From: Motiliproteus sp965230185
GTDB lineage: Bacteria; Pseudomonadota; Gammaproteobacteria; Pseudomonadales; Balneatricaceae
Assembly: GCA_965230185.1 (NCBI GenBank)
Contig: OZ245995.1
Span: forward strand, 558,001-622,000
DNA: 64,000 nt
Direction: 5' to 3'
Below the pieces are notes generated by a model. It had not been told where the DNA came from. It worked only from the letters and a program-made list of their open reading frames with translations, and searched no databases. Both the position numbers and the translations under genes were made by a program. Below, piece by piece: positions 1 through 11,200 of the stretch; within the stretch, counting starts at the first letter, position 1; each line of letters opens with the position of its first letter.

Positions 1-247
1 GGCGATAGACCTCGCGACCATTCTCGGTCAGTGAAAAGCCGCCCCGGCCCCGGTTGCAGAGCTTCAGTCCCAGCCGGGTTTCCAGGTCCTGAATATAGGT
101 ACTGATGCTGGACAGGGCGATATTGAGCGGTTCCTGGGCCTGAGTAAAACCGCCGCTTTCCACCACGGTCATAAAAATACTCAGCAGCCGTATGTCGATG
201 CTGCTGGCCTTACCGATGGAGTAATCCTGTTTATGATGTAGCGGCAT
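1..247 (-). CDS. LysR-family transcriptional regulator, N-terminal part (truncated by window edge)
   Basis: Reading the minus strand from an ATG at 247 gives 82 codons with no stop before the window edge. After about 16 residues comes a typical LysR winged helix-turn-helix: a helix containing LLSIFMTVVESGGFTQAQ, then SSISTYIQDLETRLGLKLCNR and FSLTENG. The effector-binding domain lies outside the window. The gene diverges from the amidohydrolase-BCCT operon starting at 849, the usual position for a LysR regulator of a catabolic operon, so it is the likely regulator (inference). An imperfect dyad at about 298-332 lies between them. Confidence 0.85.
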   Translation of the reverse strand, partial: MPLHHKQDYSIGKASSIDIRLLSIFMTVVESGGFTQAQEPLNIALSSISTYIQDLETRLGLKLCNRGRGGFSLTENGREVYR

Positions 248-848
248 CAGACGGCCTCGTTGTTATTATTTCAGAGCAGTCAGCAAAAAAAATCGTTTAT
301 ATAATCATTCCGGCGCAACCGGATGTTATATCCACGGGTTCTGTCCCTAAACTAACTCGAATGTCCGGAGGCGGCAACAGTCTGCCAGAATCAGCAGACA
401 GCCAAAGCAGTGCGGGGGCAGGGGGCCGGGTCTGCGAAGACCGGAGACGGAAGTCGATCCGGCCGTCGGCTGATGGCTTCAGGCGATCTACAGTGGTTTG
501 TGCAGTGCGGATTGCAGTGGTGTTTGTTGCATATCTATTTGATTGTATGAGGATTATTTGTGCTATTTGATATCGCTGGTGCAGCAATTCTGGTTACTTC
601 GAGGTTTCTTAAAGTAATATTTCGCAATTCGTGATTTTACCCCTGTCGCTCATTTTCTAGACTGGTTTCTCCGGTTAGCTCCGGGTTCATTCGGTCAGTT
701 TGTCTGAACGCGTTTTTAATTAACGATCAGGCAGACTGGCTTTTTTAACAGTCAGGCTTTTCCGATCTCTGTATATAACCCTGACTTTTATGGAACCCGA
801 TTAATTAATCCGGATTTACCTGAACAGCATAATAAAAATGAGGTTTGC
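248..848. promoter_or_regulatory. Divergent intergenic region between LysR gene and amidohydrolase operon
   Basis: No convincing gene is present. An imperfect inverted repeat at about 298-332 has AT-rich outer arms (ATATAA/TTATAT) and a CCGG-CGCAA-CCGG core, 50-85 bases upstream of the LysR start. The octamer TTAATTAA occurs at 716-723 and again at 801-808, the second inside the perfect 12-base palindrome 799-810. These are reasonable operator candidates. A TATATAA-like -10 box lies near 772-778 but I see no good -35 partner. The start at 849 has GAGG at the right distance. Confidence 0.4.
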
Positions 849-2495
849 ATGGCTAATTACGCATTTATTAACGGCCAGGTAATAACTGTCGACAGTGAAG
901 ACCGCATCTGTGAAGCGCTGCTGGTGGAAGGCGACCAGATCAGAGCTGTGGGCTCCACTGCCGAGATTCGGGCCCTGGTGGATGACCGTCACGAGGTGAT
1001 CGACCTTGAAGGGCGTACCCTGATGCCCGGATTTATCGATGCCCACAACCACCTGACTCATCAGGGAGCCGCTTTTGCCACCGTTGACTTCGGCTATCCG
1101 GCCGTCGCTTCCATCGCCGATCTCAGGGACGCCGTCGGCCACGCCGCGCAGAACTGCGCGCCGGGTCAGTGGATTCGCGGCTGGGGTATGAACTACGAAA
1201 AATTCAGCGATGGCCGCATTCCCACCCGCTGGGATCTGGACGACCTCAGTCCCGACAATCCGGTCTGTATCGTCCATGTCAGTGGCCACAACGTACTGGT
1301 CAACAGCCTGGCGCTGGAGCTGGCCGGCGTCGATGACAGTACCCCCGATCCCGACGGCGGTAAGTTTGTCCGCGACGATCAGGGACGGATCACCGGATAC
1401 GCTTACGATGCCGCCCAGCAACTGGTGATTCCCACCAGTGTCGACGTTGGTCACCATGGTCCGGATATCGGCTACGACCTGCCGCTGGAGGAGTTGGTGG
1501 ACGATATCGACCGTGCCTGCCAGGCCTATCTGAAAGTGGGGATTACCTCGGTGGTGGACCCTCAGGTCACCACCCGCGAGATGCCCGGCTATATGGAAGC
1601 CCGTAAGCAGGGCAAGCTGACCATCAAGACCACCTGCATGTACCTGTCCAACCATCAGGATGCCATCAACGAACTGGGCATTACCGATCATATCGGCAAC
1701 GACCTGCTCTCCATCGGGCCGATGAAATACTACTGCGACGGCGCCCTGATCGGCGGAACCGCGCTGTTTTATGCCGATGAGCCCCGGGGAGAGCATGGCT
1801 GTAAGTGCAACAAGAGCGCCGGTCGCGGCTACACCTACTGGCCGGATATCGAGGCCTTTAAGGAAGCGCTGATCGATACCCACCGCCGCGGCATGCAGTT
1901 CGGCGTCCACACCCAGGGTGATATGGCCATGGATATCGTGCTGGATGCCATCGAGGAAGCCCACCGCCGCTATCCCCGTTCCGATACCCGTCACCGCATC
2001 GAACACTGCCATGGGCCGACCTCTGAGCAGGTAGCGCGAATCAAACGACTGGGGGTGATTCCGGTGACCCAGCCGGGGCAGATCAACGAAACCGGCGACG
2101 ATCTTACCGAAATCTACGGTGAACGACGGGCGAAACGTTTCTGCCCGTTGCGGGAGATGCTGGATGAAGGCATTCCCGCAGTGGTCAGTACCGACGCCTT
2201 TGTGCAGTCCTATAAACCCTTCGATGCCATCAGTGCCGCCGTTAATCGACTCAGCCTGACCGGTCGGGATATGGGAGAGGCCCAGCGGATCAGTGTGCTG
2301 GAAGCGATCCGGGCCTACACCTGGAACGCCGCCTATTCGGTGTATCATGAGACCCGTAAGGGCTCCATCGAGGTGGGCAAGCTGGCGGATCTGGTGGTGA
2401 TCGATGCCGATCTGCTGTCCGTACCCGCCGATCGGATTGCCGGTCAGGAGGTGCTGATGACGCTCTCCAACGGAGAGATCGTCTATCGAAAATAG
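849..2495 (+). CDS. Amidohydrolase family 3 (YtcJ-like) metal-dependent hydrolase
   Basis: A cytoplasmic 548-residue enzyme of the amidohydrolase superfamily, YtcJ-like branch, with no signal peptide. An N-terminal beta-sandwich precedes the first metal site, FIDAHNHLTH near residues 62-71. Further TIM-barrel markers are KYYCDGALIGGTA near 297-309, HTQGD for the third His, RHRIEHC for the fourth, and VVSTDAF with the late catalytic Asp. The family cleaves C-N bonds in amides, formamides and related compounds; the substrate cannot be read from sequence. It lies 54 bases upstream of a BCCT gene in the same orientation, suggesting that the imported osmolyte-like compound or a derivative is the substrate (inference). 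GAGG precedes the ATG. Confidence 0.85.
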   Translation: MANYAFINGQVITVDSEDRICEALLVEGDQIRAVGSTAEIRALVDDRHEVIDLEGRTLMPGFIDAHNHLTHQGAAFATVDFGYPAVASIADLRDAVGHAAQNCAPGQWIRGWGMNYEKFSDGRIPTRWDLDDLSPDNPVCIVHVSGHNVLVNSLALELAGVDDSTPDPDGGKFVRDDQGRITGYAYDAAQQLVIPTSVDVGHHGPDIGYDLPLEELVDDIDRACQAYLKVGITSVVDPQVTTREMPGYMEARKQGKLTIKTTCMYLSNHQDAINELGITDHIGNDLLSIGPMKYYCDGALIGGTALFYADEPRGEHGCKCNKSAGRGYTYWPDIEAFKEALIDTHRRGMQFGVHTQGDMAMDIVLDAIEEAHRRYPRSDTRHRIEHCHGPTSEQVARIKRLGVIPVTQPGQINETGDDLTEIYGERRAKRFCPLREMLDEGIPAVVSTDAFVQSYKPFDAISAAVNRLSLTGRDMGEAQRISVLEAIRAYTWNAAYSVYHETRKGSIEVGKLADLVVIDADLLSVPADRIAGQEVLMTLSNGEIVYRK

Positions 2496-2549
2496 CCGTT
2501 TGCTCTGACCCGTCCCAACACTCTGACAATAAAAATAAGCTGGAGATCT

Positions 2550-4181
2550 ATGATGGATAACTCTGTACAACCCCGCCGTAACGGGTTTCTCGGCGACTAC
2601 GATAAACCGCTGTTCTGGTCGACCGCAGTGATTACCCTGCTGATCGTGGCGCTGGGCGTGATCAGTCCGGAAACCCTGAAAGCCCGGGCCAGTGCCGCTC
2701 AGAGCTTTCTCAGCAGCCAGTTCGGCTGGGCCTATATTCTGGCGCTGACAACCTACGTCGCTGTCGGCCTCTGGGTCGGCTTCAGCCGTTTCGGCAACCT
2801 GAAACTGGGCAAAAAAGAAGATAAGCCGGAATTCTCTACTTTCTCCTGGGTGGCGATGCTGTTCAGTTGCGGGATCGGGGTCGGCTTTCTGCTCTGGGGA
2901 GTCGCCGAACCGCTTTACCACTACATGCAGACGCCCTATATGGCCGAAGCCGCCACCCCGGAAGCGGTTCCGGTGGCACTGCAGATCACCTCGCTACACT
3001 GGGGCCTGCATACCTGGATGGGCTACTGCATCGTCGGCCTCTGCATCGCCTTTCCCGCGTTCCGTTACGGCAAGCCGATGAATATCGGCATCGCTCTGTA
3101 CGGGCTGCTGGGGGAGCGCACCGAGGGCAGCGCCTGGGCGCGGCTGCTGGATCTGGTGGGTGCCGTGGCCACTATCGGCGGTATCGCCACCGTACTGGGG
3201 CTGGGGGTGATCTCCATCGACTATGGCGTTGGTCACATCTTCGGCATCGAGACCGGCAACACCGGCAAGATCGTGATTATCGCGTTGCTGGCGGCCATGT
3301 ACAGCCTGTCGGCGGTCTCCGGCCTGAAGCGGGGGGTGGCCTTCCTCAGTACCCTTAATGTGGCTGTCGTGATTGCCTTCGGCATCTTTATTCTGCTGTC
3401 CGGCGACACCAATACCCTGTTGCGACACTTCGTCACCGGTATCGGCAACTATCTGGGCAATCTGTTGCCGATGACCTTCTGGGCCGATCCGCTGCAGAAA
3501 AGCGGCTGGATCAACTGGTGGACCATCTTCTACTGGCTGATCGTCATCTCCTGGTCACCCTTTGTCGGCGGCTTTGTGGCGCGGATCTCCCGTGGCCGTA
3601 CCCTGCGGGAGTTCATCCTCTTCGCGGTGCTGACGCCCACTGTCTGTTCGATGTTGTGGTTCTCGGTGATCGGTGGTTCCGCCATCGGTGTCGAAGCCGC
3701 CGGTGAGGTGAAGATCTTCGAAGCGGTGCAGGCCAATGTCGGCTCCGGTATCTACGTGTTGCTGGAGAGCTTTCCGATGAGTGGGCTGCTCAGCGTGGTG
3801 GTGTTCTGCAGCATGATCATCTTCCTGGTCACCTCGGCGGACTCCGCCTGTTTCTTTGTCGCCATGCAGATGTCCAAAGGCGCTTACGAGCCCACTTTCG
3901 GGATGAAGGTGACCTGGGGGATCTTTACCGGCCTGCTGGCGATCGTGTTGCTGCTGAGCGGTGGGCTGAAGGCGGTGCAGACCGCATCAATCGTCGCCGG
4001 CAGTCCCTTCGCCATCGGTATCGGCTTTATGGTCTGGTCGCTGATACGGTCGTTGCGACTGGAGTATGCCCGGGAGCATCCCGATGATGCTGATGCGCAG
4101 GTGTCAGAGATTGCCGAGCCGGAAGCCTCCGAAGCTGAGTATGGCAATGTCGGCGAGCTGGCTTATAAGACGGCGGACTGA
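2550..4181 (+). CDS. BCCT-family transporter (quaternary amine/sulfonium uptake)
   Basis: A 543-residue inner-membrane protein with about 12 hydrophobic segments and the BCCT landmarks: GVAEPLYHY, SLHWGLHTWMGY, FYWLIVISWSPFVGGFVARISRGRT and SADSAC. The family imports betaine, choline, carnitine, ectoine or DMSP by Na+ or H+ symport. It differs from the second BCCT gene at 48176, so it is a separate paralogue. The tail of about 40 residues is acidic and hydrophilic. GGAG lies just ahead of tandem ATGs at 2550 and 2553. It follows the amidohydrolase and ends at a strong terminator, so the two form a transport-plus-hydrolysis operon with an unknown substrate. Confidence 0.92.
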   Translation: MMDNSVQPRRNGFLGDYDKPLFWSTAVITLLIVALGVISPETLKARASAAQSFLSSQFGWAYILALTTYVAVGLWVGFSRFGNLKLGKKEDKPEFSTFSWVAMLFSCGIGVGFLLWGVAEPLYHYMQTPYMAEAATPEAVPVALQITSLHWGLHTWMGYCIVGLCIAFPAFRYGKPMNIGIALYGLLGERTEGSAWARLLDLVGAVATIGGIATVLGLGVISIDYGVGHIFGIETGNTGKIVIIALLAAMYSLSAVSGLKRGVAFLSTLNVAVVIAFGIFILLSGDTNTLLRHFVTGIGNYLGNLLPMTFWADPLQKSGWINWWTIFYWLIVISWSPFVGGFVARISRGRTLREFILFAVLTPTVCSMLWFSVIGGSAIGVEAAGEVKIFEAVQANVGSGIYVLLESFPMSGLLSVVVFCSMIIFLVTSADSACFFVAMQMSKGAYEPTFGMKVTWGIFTGLLAIVLLLSGGLKAVQTASIVAGSPFAIGIGFMVWSLIRSLRLEYAREHPDDADAQVSEIAEPEASEAEYGNVGELAYKTAD

Positions 4182-4212
4182 GCTGACGAATTCAGTCGTC
4201 GGTATCGGTAAG

Positions 4213-4239
4213 GGGCTGCGATTGCAGCCCTTTTTTTTT
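4213..4239 (+). terminator. Rho-independent terminator of the amidohydrolase-BCCT operon
   Basis: A 7-base perfect stem GGGCTGC/GCAGCCC with a 4-base loop (4213-4230) is followed directly by nine T residues (4231-4239). It sits 31 bases after the BCCT stop codon. Confidence 0.93.
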
Positions 4240-4431
4240 GCGTTCAGCCCGACTGCCGGCAGAATAAAAGTGGATGAGGACAGAGCTCGTTTCAGCGCGG
4301 AATGACGGGCCGGCGGTGATCTGGTGGTAAAAAGCGACTGTACTGAACCGGCAAATTAAAATAGAGTCTGATATAGCCGGAAGCGAACGGCAGGGGACGC
4401 TTCAGCCCGGCTGAATCGAGGAACGCCATCT

Positions 4432-4812
4432 ATGACACGACCGCTGTATCTGACCCTGGGAGTTATCTGCCTGTTGCTGGGTCTTCTGGGGGTGCCTCTG
4501 CCGCTGCTGCCCACAACCCCTTTTATTATTCTTGCCGCTTTTTTCTTTTCCCGGAGCTCAAAGCGATTCCATCGTATGCTGATTACTAACCGGTTATTCG
4601 GGCCGATGATTCAGGAGTGGGAACGGCACGGTGTGATCCCCCTGAAAGTGAAGTGCCTGTCCAGCACCATGATGCTGGTGATGATCAGCTATCCGATCCT
4701 GTTTAAGGACCTGGCCTGGTGGATCGACGGAACCATGGCCGCAACCGCGCTGGCCGGATTGCTCTACGTCTGGAGCCGGCCGTCACGGCCGAGGGCCGAG
4801 CAGGCTGGCTGA
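4432..4812 (+). CDS. DUF454 (YbaN-like) inner-membrane protein
   Basis: A small 126-residue membrane protein. The N-terminus has a hydrophobic hairpin around the motif GLLGVPLPLLPTTPFIILAAFFFSRSS, the hallmark of DUF454/YbaN. A polar stretch containing NRLFGPMIQEWERHGVIP and two more hydrophobic segments follow. Length matches the family, whose function is unknown. It stands alone between a terminator and the long leader of the giant gene. The spacer 4240-4431 holds nothing recognisable. Confidence 0.85.
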   Translation: MTRPLYLTLGVICLLLGLLGVPLPLLPTTPFIILAAFFFSRSSKRFHRMLITNRLFGPMIQEWERHGVIPLKVKCLSSTMMLVMISYPILFKDLAWWIDGTMAATALAGLLYVWSRPSRPRAEQAG

Positions 4813-5224
4813 GTTATTTCAGCGCCGAATTCCCGGTGTTTCCCGACCTTGTTTCCCCCACTCTCCCTGTTCTGACGCTTTGCCGATTGACAACAATCCC
4901 TGAGGTTGTTGAGGCCGGCATCGTACCTTCACTCCCGCCGGCAGATCTTCCGTCACAGATCTTCAGTCTGAGCGCGCGGCTTATACTCCTGATTCAGCTT
5001 TCCAGCAGATGCTGACCCCGATCTTTTTAGTTTGGATGAAATCCACGCCATATCTCCATGCAAAAGATAGTAAATATCAATTTACTCTGTTTTTCATGGG
5101 GTTAACGGGTTTTATCTGTGTAAAACGATCGTTTGATGTGTTAGTTTTCCGGACTTTTTAATAACTCGCTTTTCTAATTTATAACCAATAACTCTAAAAA
5201 CTGCGCCGGGACGAACCAGAAATC
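4813..5224 (+). promoter_or_regulatory. AT-rich leader with two palindromes upstream of the giant secreted-protein gene
   Basis: No gene is seen. From about 5030 the sequence becomes clearly AT-rich compared with its surroundings. It carries a 7-base inverted repeat with 4-base spacer at 5069-5086 (AGTAAAT/ATTTACT) and a perfect 12-base palindrome at 5123-5134 (AAACGATCGTTT). These are candidate regulator sites for the 11.8-kb gene pair downstream. No consensus sigma-70 promoter could be assigned. The ribosome-binding site before the tandem ATGs at 5225/5228 is weak. Confidence 0.4.
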
Positions 5225-8200
5225 ATGATGATCTTTCAGGGGATTGAACGCTCTTTCAGCCGTATTGCCGCTCGAACTCTGTTACCGCTGCTGTTGTTGT
5301 CTTCCACATCTGCCATGGCGGACCTCAGTGCCTCGGTTACCCTGGTTTCCGGCGATCCCACCAATATCTACCCCGGCGAATCCACCCGGCTGGAGATTAC
5401 CCTGGGTAACAGCAATACCGGCTCGACGATTACCGGTGTCGCCTTCAATACCTCGTTGCCGGGAACCCTGCCAGACGGGCTGAAAATTGCGGGTGCTGCC
5501 AGCTATGACTGTACAGATCCGGCCGGCCCTTCGACGTCGGCCGGTTCCGGGACACTGACCGCAACCACCGGTACTCAGGCGATCAATCTCAGCGGCGGAG
5601 TCATTCCGGCCCGGGCCAACAATACCGATGGTACCTGTACCATCCGGGTGCCGGTCACGGCGGAAACGTCCAGCGGCAACAGCACCACCTACGACTACAT
5701 CATCGGCACCGGAGTGGTGTCCGGTAATGATGGAGGGGCGGTCAGCAATTCCGGCTCGGTCAGTCAGAGCATCAATATTAACGCCCTGGCCAAACCCACG
5801 CTCAGTAAGAACTTTGCCAGTTCATCGGTCACTCTGGGCGGCGGCACCACCACCCTGACCATCACCCTGAGCAACAGCAATCCGGTTGCCATTCCCGGGT
5901 TCAGCATTACTGATGCCTTCCCTGTGTTGGGAGTGGGCGGAGGCATTATTAAAGTAGCGGCTGTGCCCGGCGCCTCGGCGAGTTGTAATAACGGTGGCGG
6001 GAGCCCTTCGTTCTCACCCTCCGCCGGTGACAAAACCATTACCGCCACCGGTACGATTCCGGCTGAATCCGGCGGTACCAACGGTCAGTGCACCCTGACC
6101 GTCAGTATCGAAGCGGATCACACCAACGGTGGCTATTCGACTGGCAACCAGACCAACCGTATCGACAGTTCCAGTGACTTTTCCAACGATCTGGGCATTC
6201 CGGCCGCCGCTGATGCGACCGATGCCATCAACGTGATTTCGCCGCTGAACCTGTCCAAGAGCTTTGCCCACAGCACGCTTTCCGATGGCCAGTCCGATTC
6301 CCTGACCATTACTCTGACCAACAATGGCAATACTGATCTTACGGTCAGCAACTTCAATGACGCGCCCATTGATGGCGTCGATGCCGATCCCTCCACCGGA
6401 CTGCTGGTGACCGGCCAGTCAACCACCTGTGCCGGTGGTTCGGTCACCGCCATCAACAGCAGCACCGGTATCAACCTGAGTGGCGGCACCATCCCGGCCA
6501 ACGGCTCCTGCACGGTGACGGTCAATTTTACTGGTACGGTGGCAACTGCCGGCGTGCCGATTACCTATACCAACACCATCGCCCAGGGAGCTGTCGATGT
6601 CGGTAATGCGGCAATCGTCAGCCGTGCCCGTTCGGCATCGATTCTGGTGGCCGATGACCTGCGGGTGCTGAAGTCTGCCTCGCCGACCAATGCGGCGCCG
6701 GGCAATCCGGTGCAATACACCGTGACCGTGCAGAACTATTCTGCCTCCTCGATCAGCAACCTCAGAATCAATGACAGCCTGCCTGCGGGCATGACGTTTC
6801 TGACCGGTACCATCAACGGTAATGACTATTCAGCCAGCCTGGCGGGTACCGGTTGCAGCGTCCTGACCACCAGCAGCTCAACCGGTGATGCTAATGCCGA
6901 TCTGACCATTACCACGGTACCGGCGCGCACCGGTATCAACACTCCCTCCAGCTGTGCTGTTACTTTCTGGGCCATGACGGGGACGGCAGCCGCCGACGGT
7001 TCCAGCACCGTCAACACCCTGAGTGCGGGCAGTGTCTGTTACAACAGCGGTGCAACCTGTAATGGCGCAGCGGCCAGCTCTCAGTCCGGCACTCGGGTGG
7101 AGACCACTATTGCCAGCGCCAGCAAGCGTTTTAACAACAAGACCAGTGAAACTCTGGCCGAGGGGACGATCGCGACCCTTAAGTTCACCATCACCAACAG
7201 TACCGCCAACCCGCTGACCAACGTCACCCTGTCTGACAGCTTCCCGATCGATGGTTCCGGCCAGCTGCAGATCGCCAGTCCCGCCAACGCCTCCAGTACC
7301 TGTGGTACGCCGGTCATTACTGCGGTTGCCGGCACCACCTCGATCGCGATGAACGGCGGTACGGTACCGGCGCGGGCCGCTAACGGTACCGGCAGCGACG
7401 GCAGTTGTGAGCTGACCGTCGATGTGATCGGCCCGGCGGGTAACTATCCCAATACCGCTCAGGTGGCGGGTACCCAGACCTATGCCAACGGTACCACCGC
7501 TGCGGTCGCGCAGTTTGATACCGATACGGCGACTCTGAGCTACCTGTCCTCCCTGAGCGGCAGCAAGAGCTTTACCCCGACCCGGGTTTCCTCCGGCGGT
7601 AAATCTACGGTTACGGTACGCCTTAGTAACAGCGGTGCGGTGGCCCTGACCAGTGTCAGCCTGACCGATCCGCTGCCGACCGGAATGGTGCTGGCGAATC
7701 CGGTCAACGCCTACAGCACCTGTGCCGGAGCCCCGAGCTTTACCTCGGCGACCCCCGGAGCCAGCACCATCACGATGACAGGGGCGACCCTGGCGGGGAA
7801 TGGCTCCTGTGATGTGCTGTTTGATGTGGTGGCCACCGGTACCTCGGACTGGCTGAACAGCATCCCGGTGGGTAACATCACCGCCGACGGCGGGGTGCGT
7901 AACATCAGTGCCGTGAGCGACACGCTGTACTATGACGCCCCCACCAACCTGTCCATTGCCAAGACCACCAGCCCCAGCACTCTGACCTTTCCGGGTGAGA
8001 CCAGCCAGCTGACCATTACCATTACCAACGGCAGTCAGGCGGTCACCAGTCTGGCGGTCAGCGATTATTTCACCGCCGACGGTACCTCCGGTGCGGCACT
8101 TAACGGCATGGCCGTGGCTGCCACTCCAGGAGCCAGCACCAGCTGTCCCGGCGGTGTGATCAGTGCCGCCAGCGGTGCCACCTCCGTCAGTCTGTCGGGC

Positions 8201-11200
8201 GTCTCTCTGTCCGCCGGCGCCTCCTGTACCCTCAGCGTGAACGTCACTTCCAGCGCCGTTGGAGGGATTACCAACTATATCCCCGCCAGCGCCATCAGCA
8301 CCGATCAGGGGCTGACCAACAGCGGCCAGGCCACCACCAGCCTGACCACCCAGAGCAATATCGGCGTAGTGAAGAAGTTTACGCCAAACGTGGTTAAGCC
8401 CGGTGAGCGCTCGCGGCTGCGAATTACGTTCTACAATCCGACCGCCCAGCCGATGGCCGATGTCACGGTGACCGATACCCTGCCGGCGGGCGTGACCGTC
8501 CCCGGCGGCGCAAATCCGACCGCCACCTGCACCGGCGCCAGCGTCACTTCACCGGCCTCGAATCAGGTTGCTGTTTCCGGCGCCAGCATCGTGGCTGCCA
8601 GTGGCACGACCGCAGCCTCCTGTTATGTCGAAATCGATGTGCTGGTGGCCTCCCAGGGCGAGTACGTCAATACGATTGGTGCCGGTACCGTTACCGGTAC
8701 GGCCGGTGGCAAATCGGTGACCAACTCGCAGCCCACCAGCGATACCCTGCTGGCCAGATTGCCGCTGGAAATTCATAAGGCGTTTGACAGTAAAACCCTG
8801 GACAGCGGTAATCCGGTCGGCTTTACCACCGGCTCGGCCAGTGTGGCGCCGGGAGCCTCCTCAACGCTGACCATTCGCCTGGATAACACCAATGCCCAGG
8901 CGCTGACCGGTGCGGCTTTTACCGACAACCTGCCTTCCGGACTGGTGGTAGCGCAGACCCCCAGCGCTTCGACCACCTGTAGCGGTGGCTTTGTCGATGC
9001 CCTGGCTTCGGCGACATCGGTGCGGCTGAGCGGGGCCACGGTTCCCGCCACCGGCTCCTGTACCCTGACCGTAGACGTGCTGAGTAATGTTTCCGGAAGC
9101 TATACCAACACCATCGCCACGGCAGCCGTGACCACCAATGAGGGGGTCAGTAACGAAGAGCCCACCAGTGCCGAACTGATCGTCTCCACACCGCCCACCG
9201 TTGATAAGCAGTTTATGCCGGCGGTTATCGCCAGTGGCGGAACCTCGACGCTGACCATCGTCTTCGGCAACGATAACAGCAGTGCGATTACCCTGAGTTC
9301 GGTCTTTACCGATACCCTGCCCACTTCTCCGGGCAATATTCTGGTGGCGTCCACGCCCAATATCGTCAGCAGCTGTCCGGGCAGCGTGACGGCGGCGGCC
9401 GGCAGCGGTTCGGTCAGCTATGCCAGTGGTGCCAGCATTCCCGCCGGCGGCTGCAGCATCAGCGTCGATGTCACCGGGACCACCAGCGGCGAACATATCA
9501 ACAATATTCCTGCCGGTGACCTGCAGACCAGCGTCGGCAATAACCAGCAGCCGGCCAACAGCAGCCTGCTGATCAGCCCACTGGGTTATGTCTCCGGTAA
9601 GGTGTTCAACGACAACAACCTGACTCCCAACGGCGCTTACGATGACGGCACCGATACGCCGATTGCCGGGGTTTCGATCGAACTGCGCAGCGGTGCCGAC
9701 TGCAGCGGGGCGCTGGTCAGCGTCGCCGGTGTCAGCAATCCGGCCACCACCGACGGCCTCGGTAACTACCTGTTTGCGAAGCTACCGGCGGGGACCTACT
9801 CGGTGTGCCAGCCTGTACAGCCCGGGGGTACCACCAACGGCACCACCACGGCAGGTGCCATTACCGCCGTCAACGGCAGTACCGGCACCATCGGGGCAGC
9901 ATCCAATCCCAGTGCCTCCAGCAGTCAGATTGTCGGCATTGTGCTCAACGGTGATGGCGGTGCCAGTGAAGTCAGTGGCTCGGGGAATAACAACTTCGCC
10001 GAAGTGATTCCCTCCGGTATCGCGGGTGTCGTATTTAAAGATGAAAACAACAATGGTGTTCGTAATGGCGCCGACAGTGCCCTCAGTGGGGTGACCATCG
10101 AACTGCTGAACAGCGGCAGTTCGGTGATCAGCAGCACCACTACCGACGCTGATGGCGCCTATTCGTTCAGTGGACTGGCGCCCGGGACTTATTCGGTCAG
10201 AGAGCCTGCTCAGCCAGCTGGAACGGCCAACGGTCAGACGGTCGCAGGCACGGTCGCTAACGGCGGAACCGCCGGTACGGCTTCGGGGCTGACCACGCTG
10301 CCGAGTGTGATCAGCACCATTATTCTGCCTCCCAATACCGACACCCGCGCCAATAACTTCGCGGAAATTCCTCAGGGTGCGCGAATTTCCGGCCAGGTGT
10401 TCCTCGATTATGACAACAGTGGCACCGTCAACGGCTCGGATCATGGTATCGGCGGCCAGACCATTAATCTGACCGGAACCGATATCAACGGCAATCCGGT
10501 GTCGGCTGCGACAACCACGGCCAACGACGGCAGTTACAGCTTTACCGGCCTGCCCCAGGGGACCTATACCCTGACCCAGCCCGCTCAGCCCAACGGTACC
10601 AGCAATGGCATCACCACGGCGGGCTCAGCAGGCGGCACGGCCACCGGCACAGGCACCACCCCCAGTTCGATCTCAGCTGTTGTGCTGGCCAGCGTCAACA
10701 GTGTGTCGTCCGACAATGATTTCGCCGAACAGCCCGATTCGGCTCCGGATCTGGCCATCAGGAAAAGCCATTCTCCGGCCAGTTTCGGTGCCGGATCAGC
10801 AACCGGCGTTTATACCATTACCCCCAGCAATATCGGTACTCTCAGCACCAGCGGTACCCTGACGATCGTCGATACGCTGCCGGCCGGCATCACCGCCACG
10901 GCGGTACGAGCCAACAGCGACTGGAGCTGCGCTATCGTCGGTCAGACCGTGACCTGTACCAGTACCTCGGTGATCGGCGCCGGAGGCACCGGTACGCCGA
11001 TCCTGCTGGAAGTCAGCGTCGGTTCGGGACTTTCCGGACAGCTACTGATTAATACGGTGCAGATCTCGGGTGGGGGGGAGCCGCCCGGCTTCGACGGGAA
11101 TAACGACGACGATGATCCGACTCCCATTGCCGATTCCGCTCAGGTATCCGGCAGGGTCTGGCGTGATACCGATCATGATCGGGTTCGCGATGCCGGCGAA

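Noticed and set aside
816..2921. Long minus-strand open frame (701 codons) over the amidohydrolase and BCCT genes
   Set aside because: His/Gly/Asp-rich shadow composition with no domain, opposite two well-supported genes.
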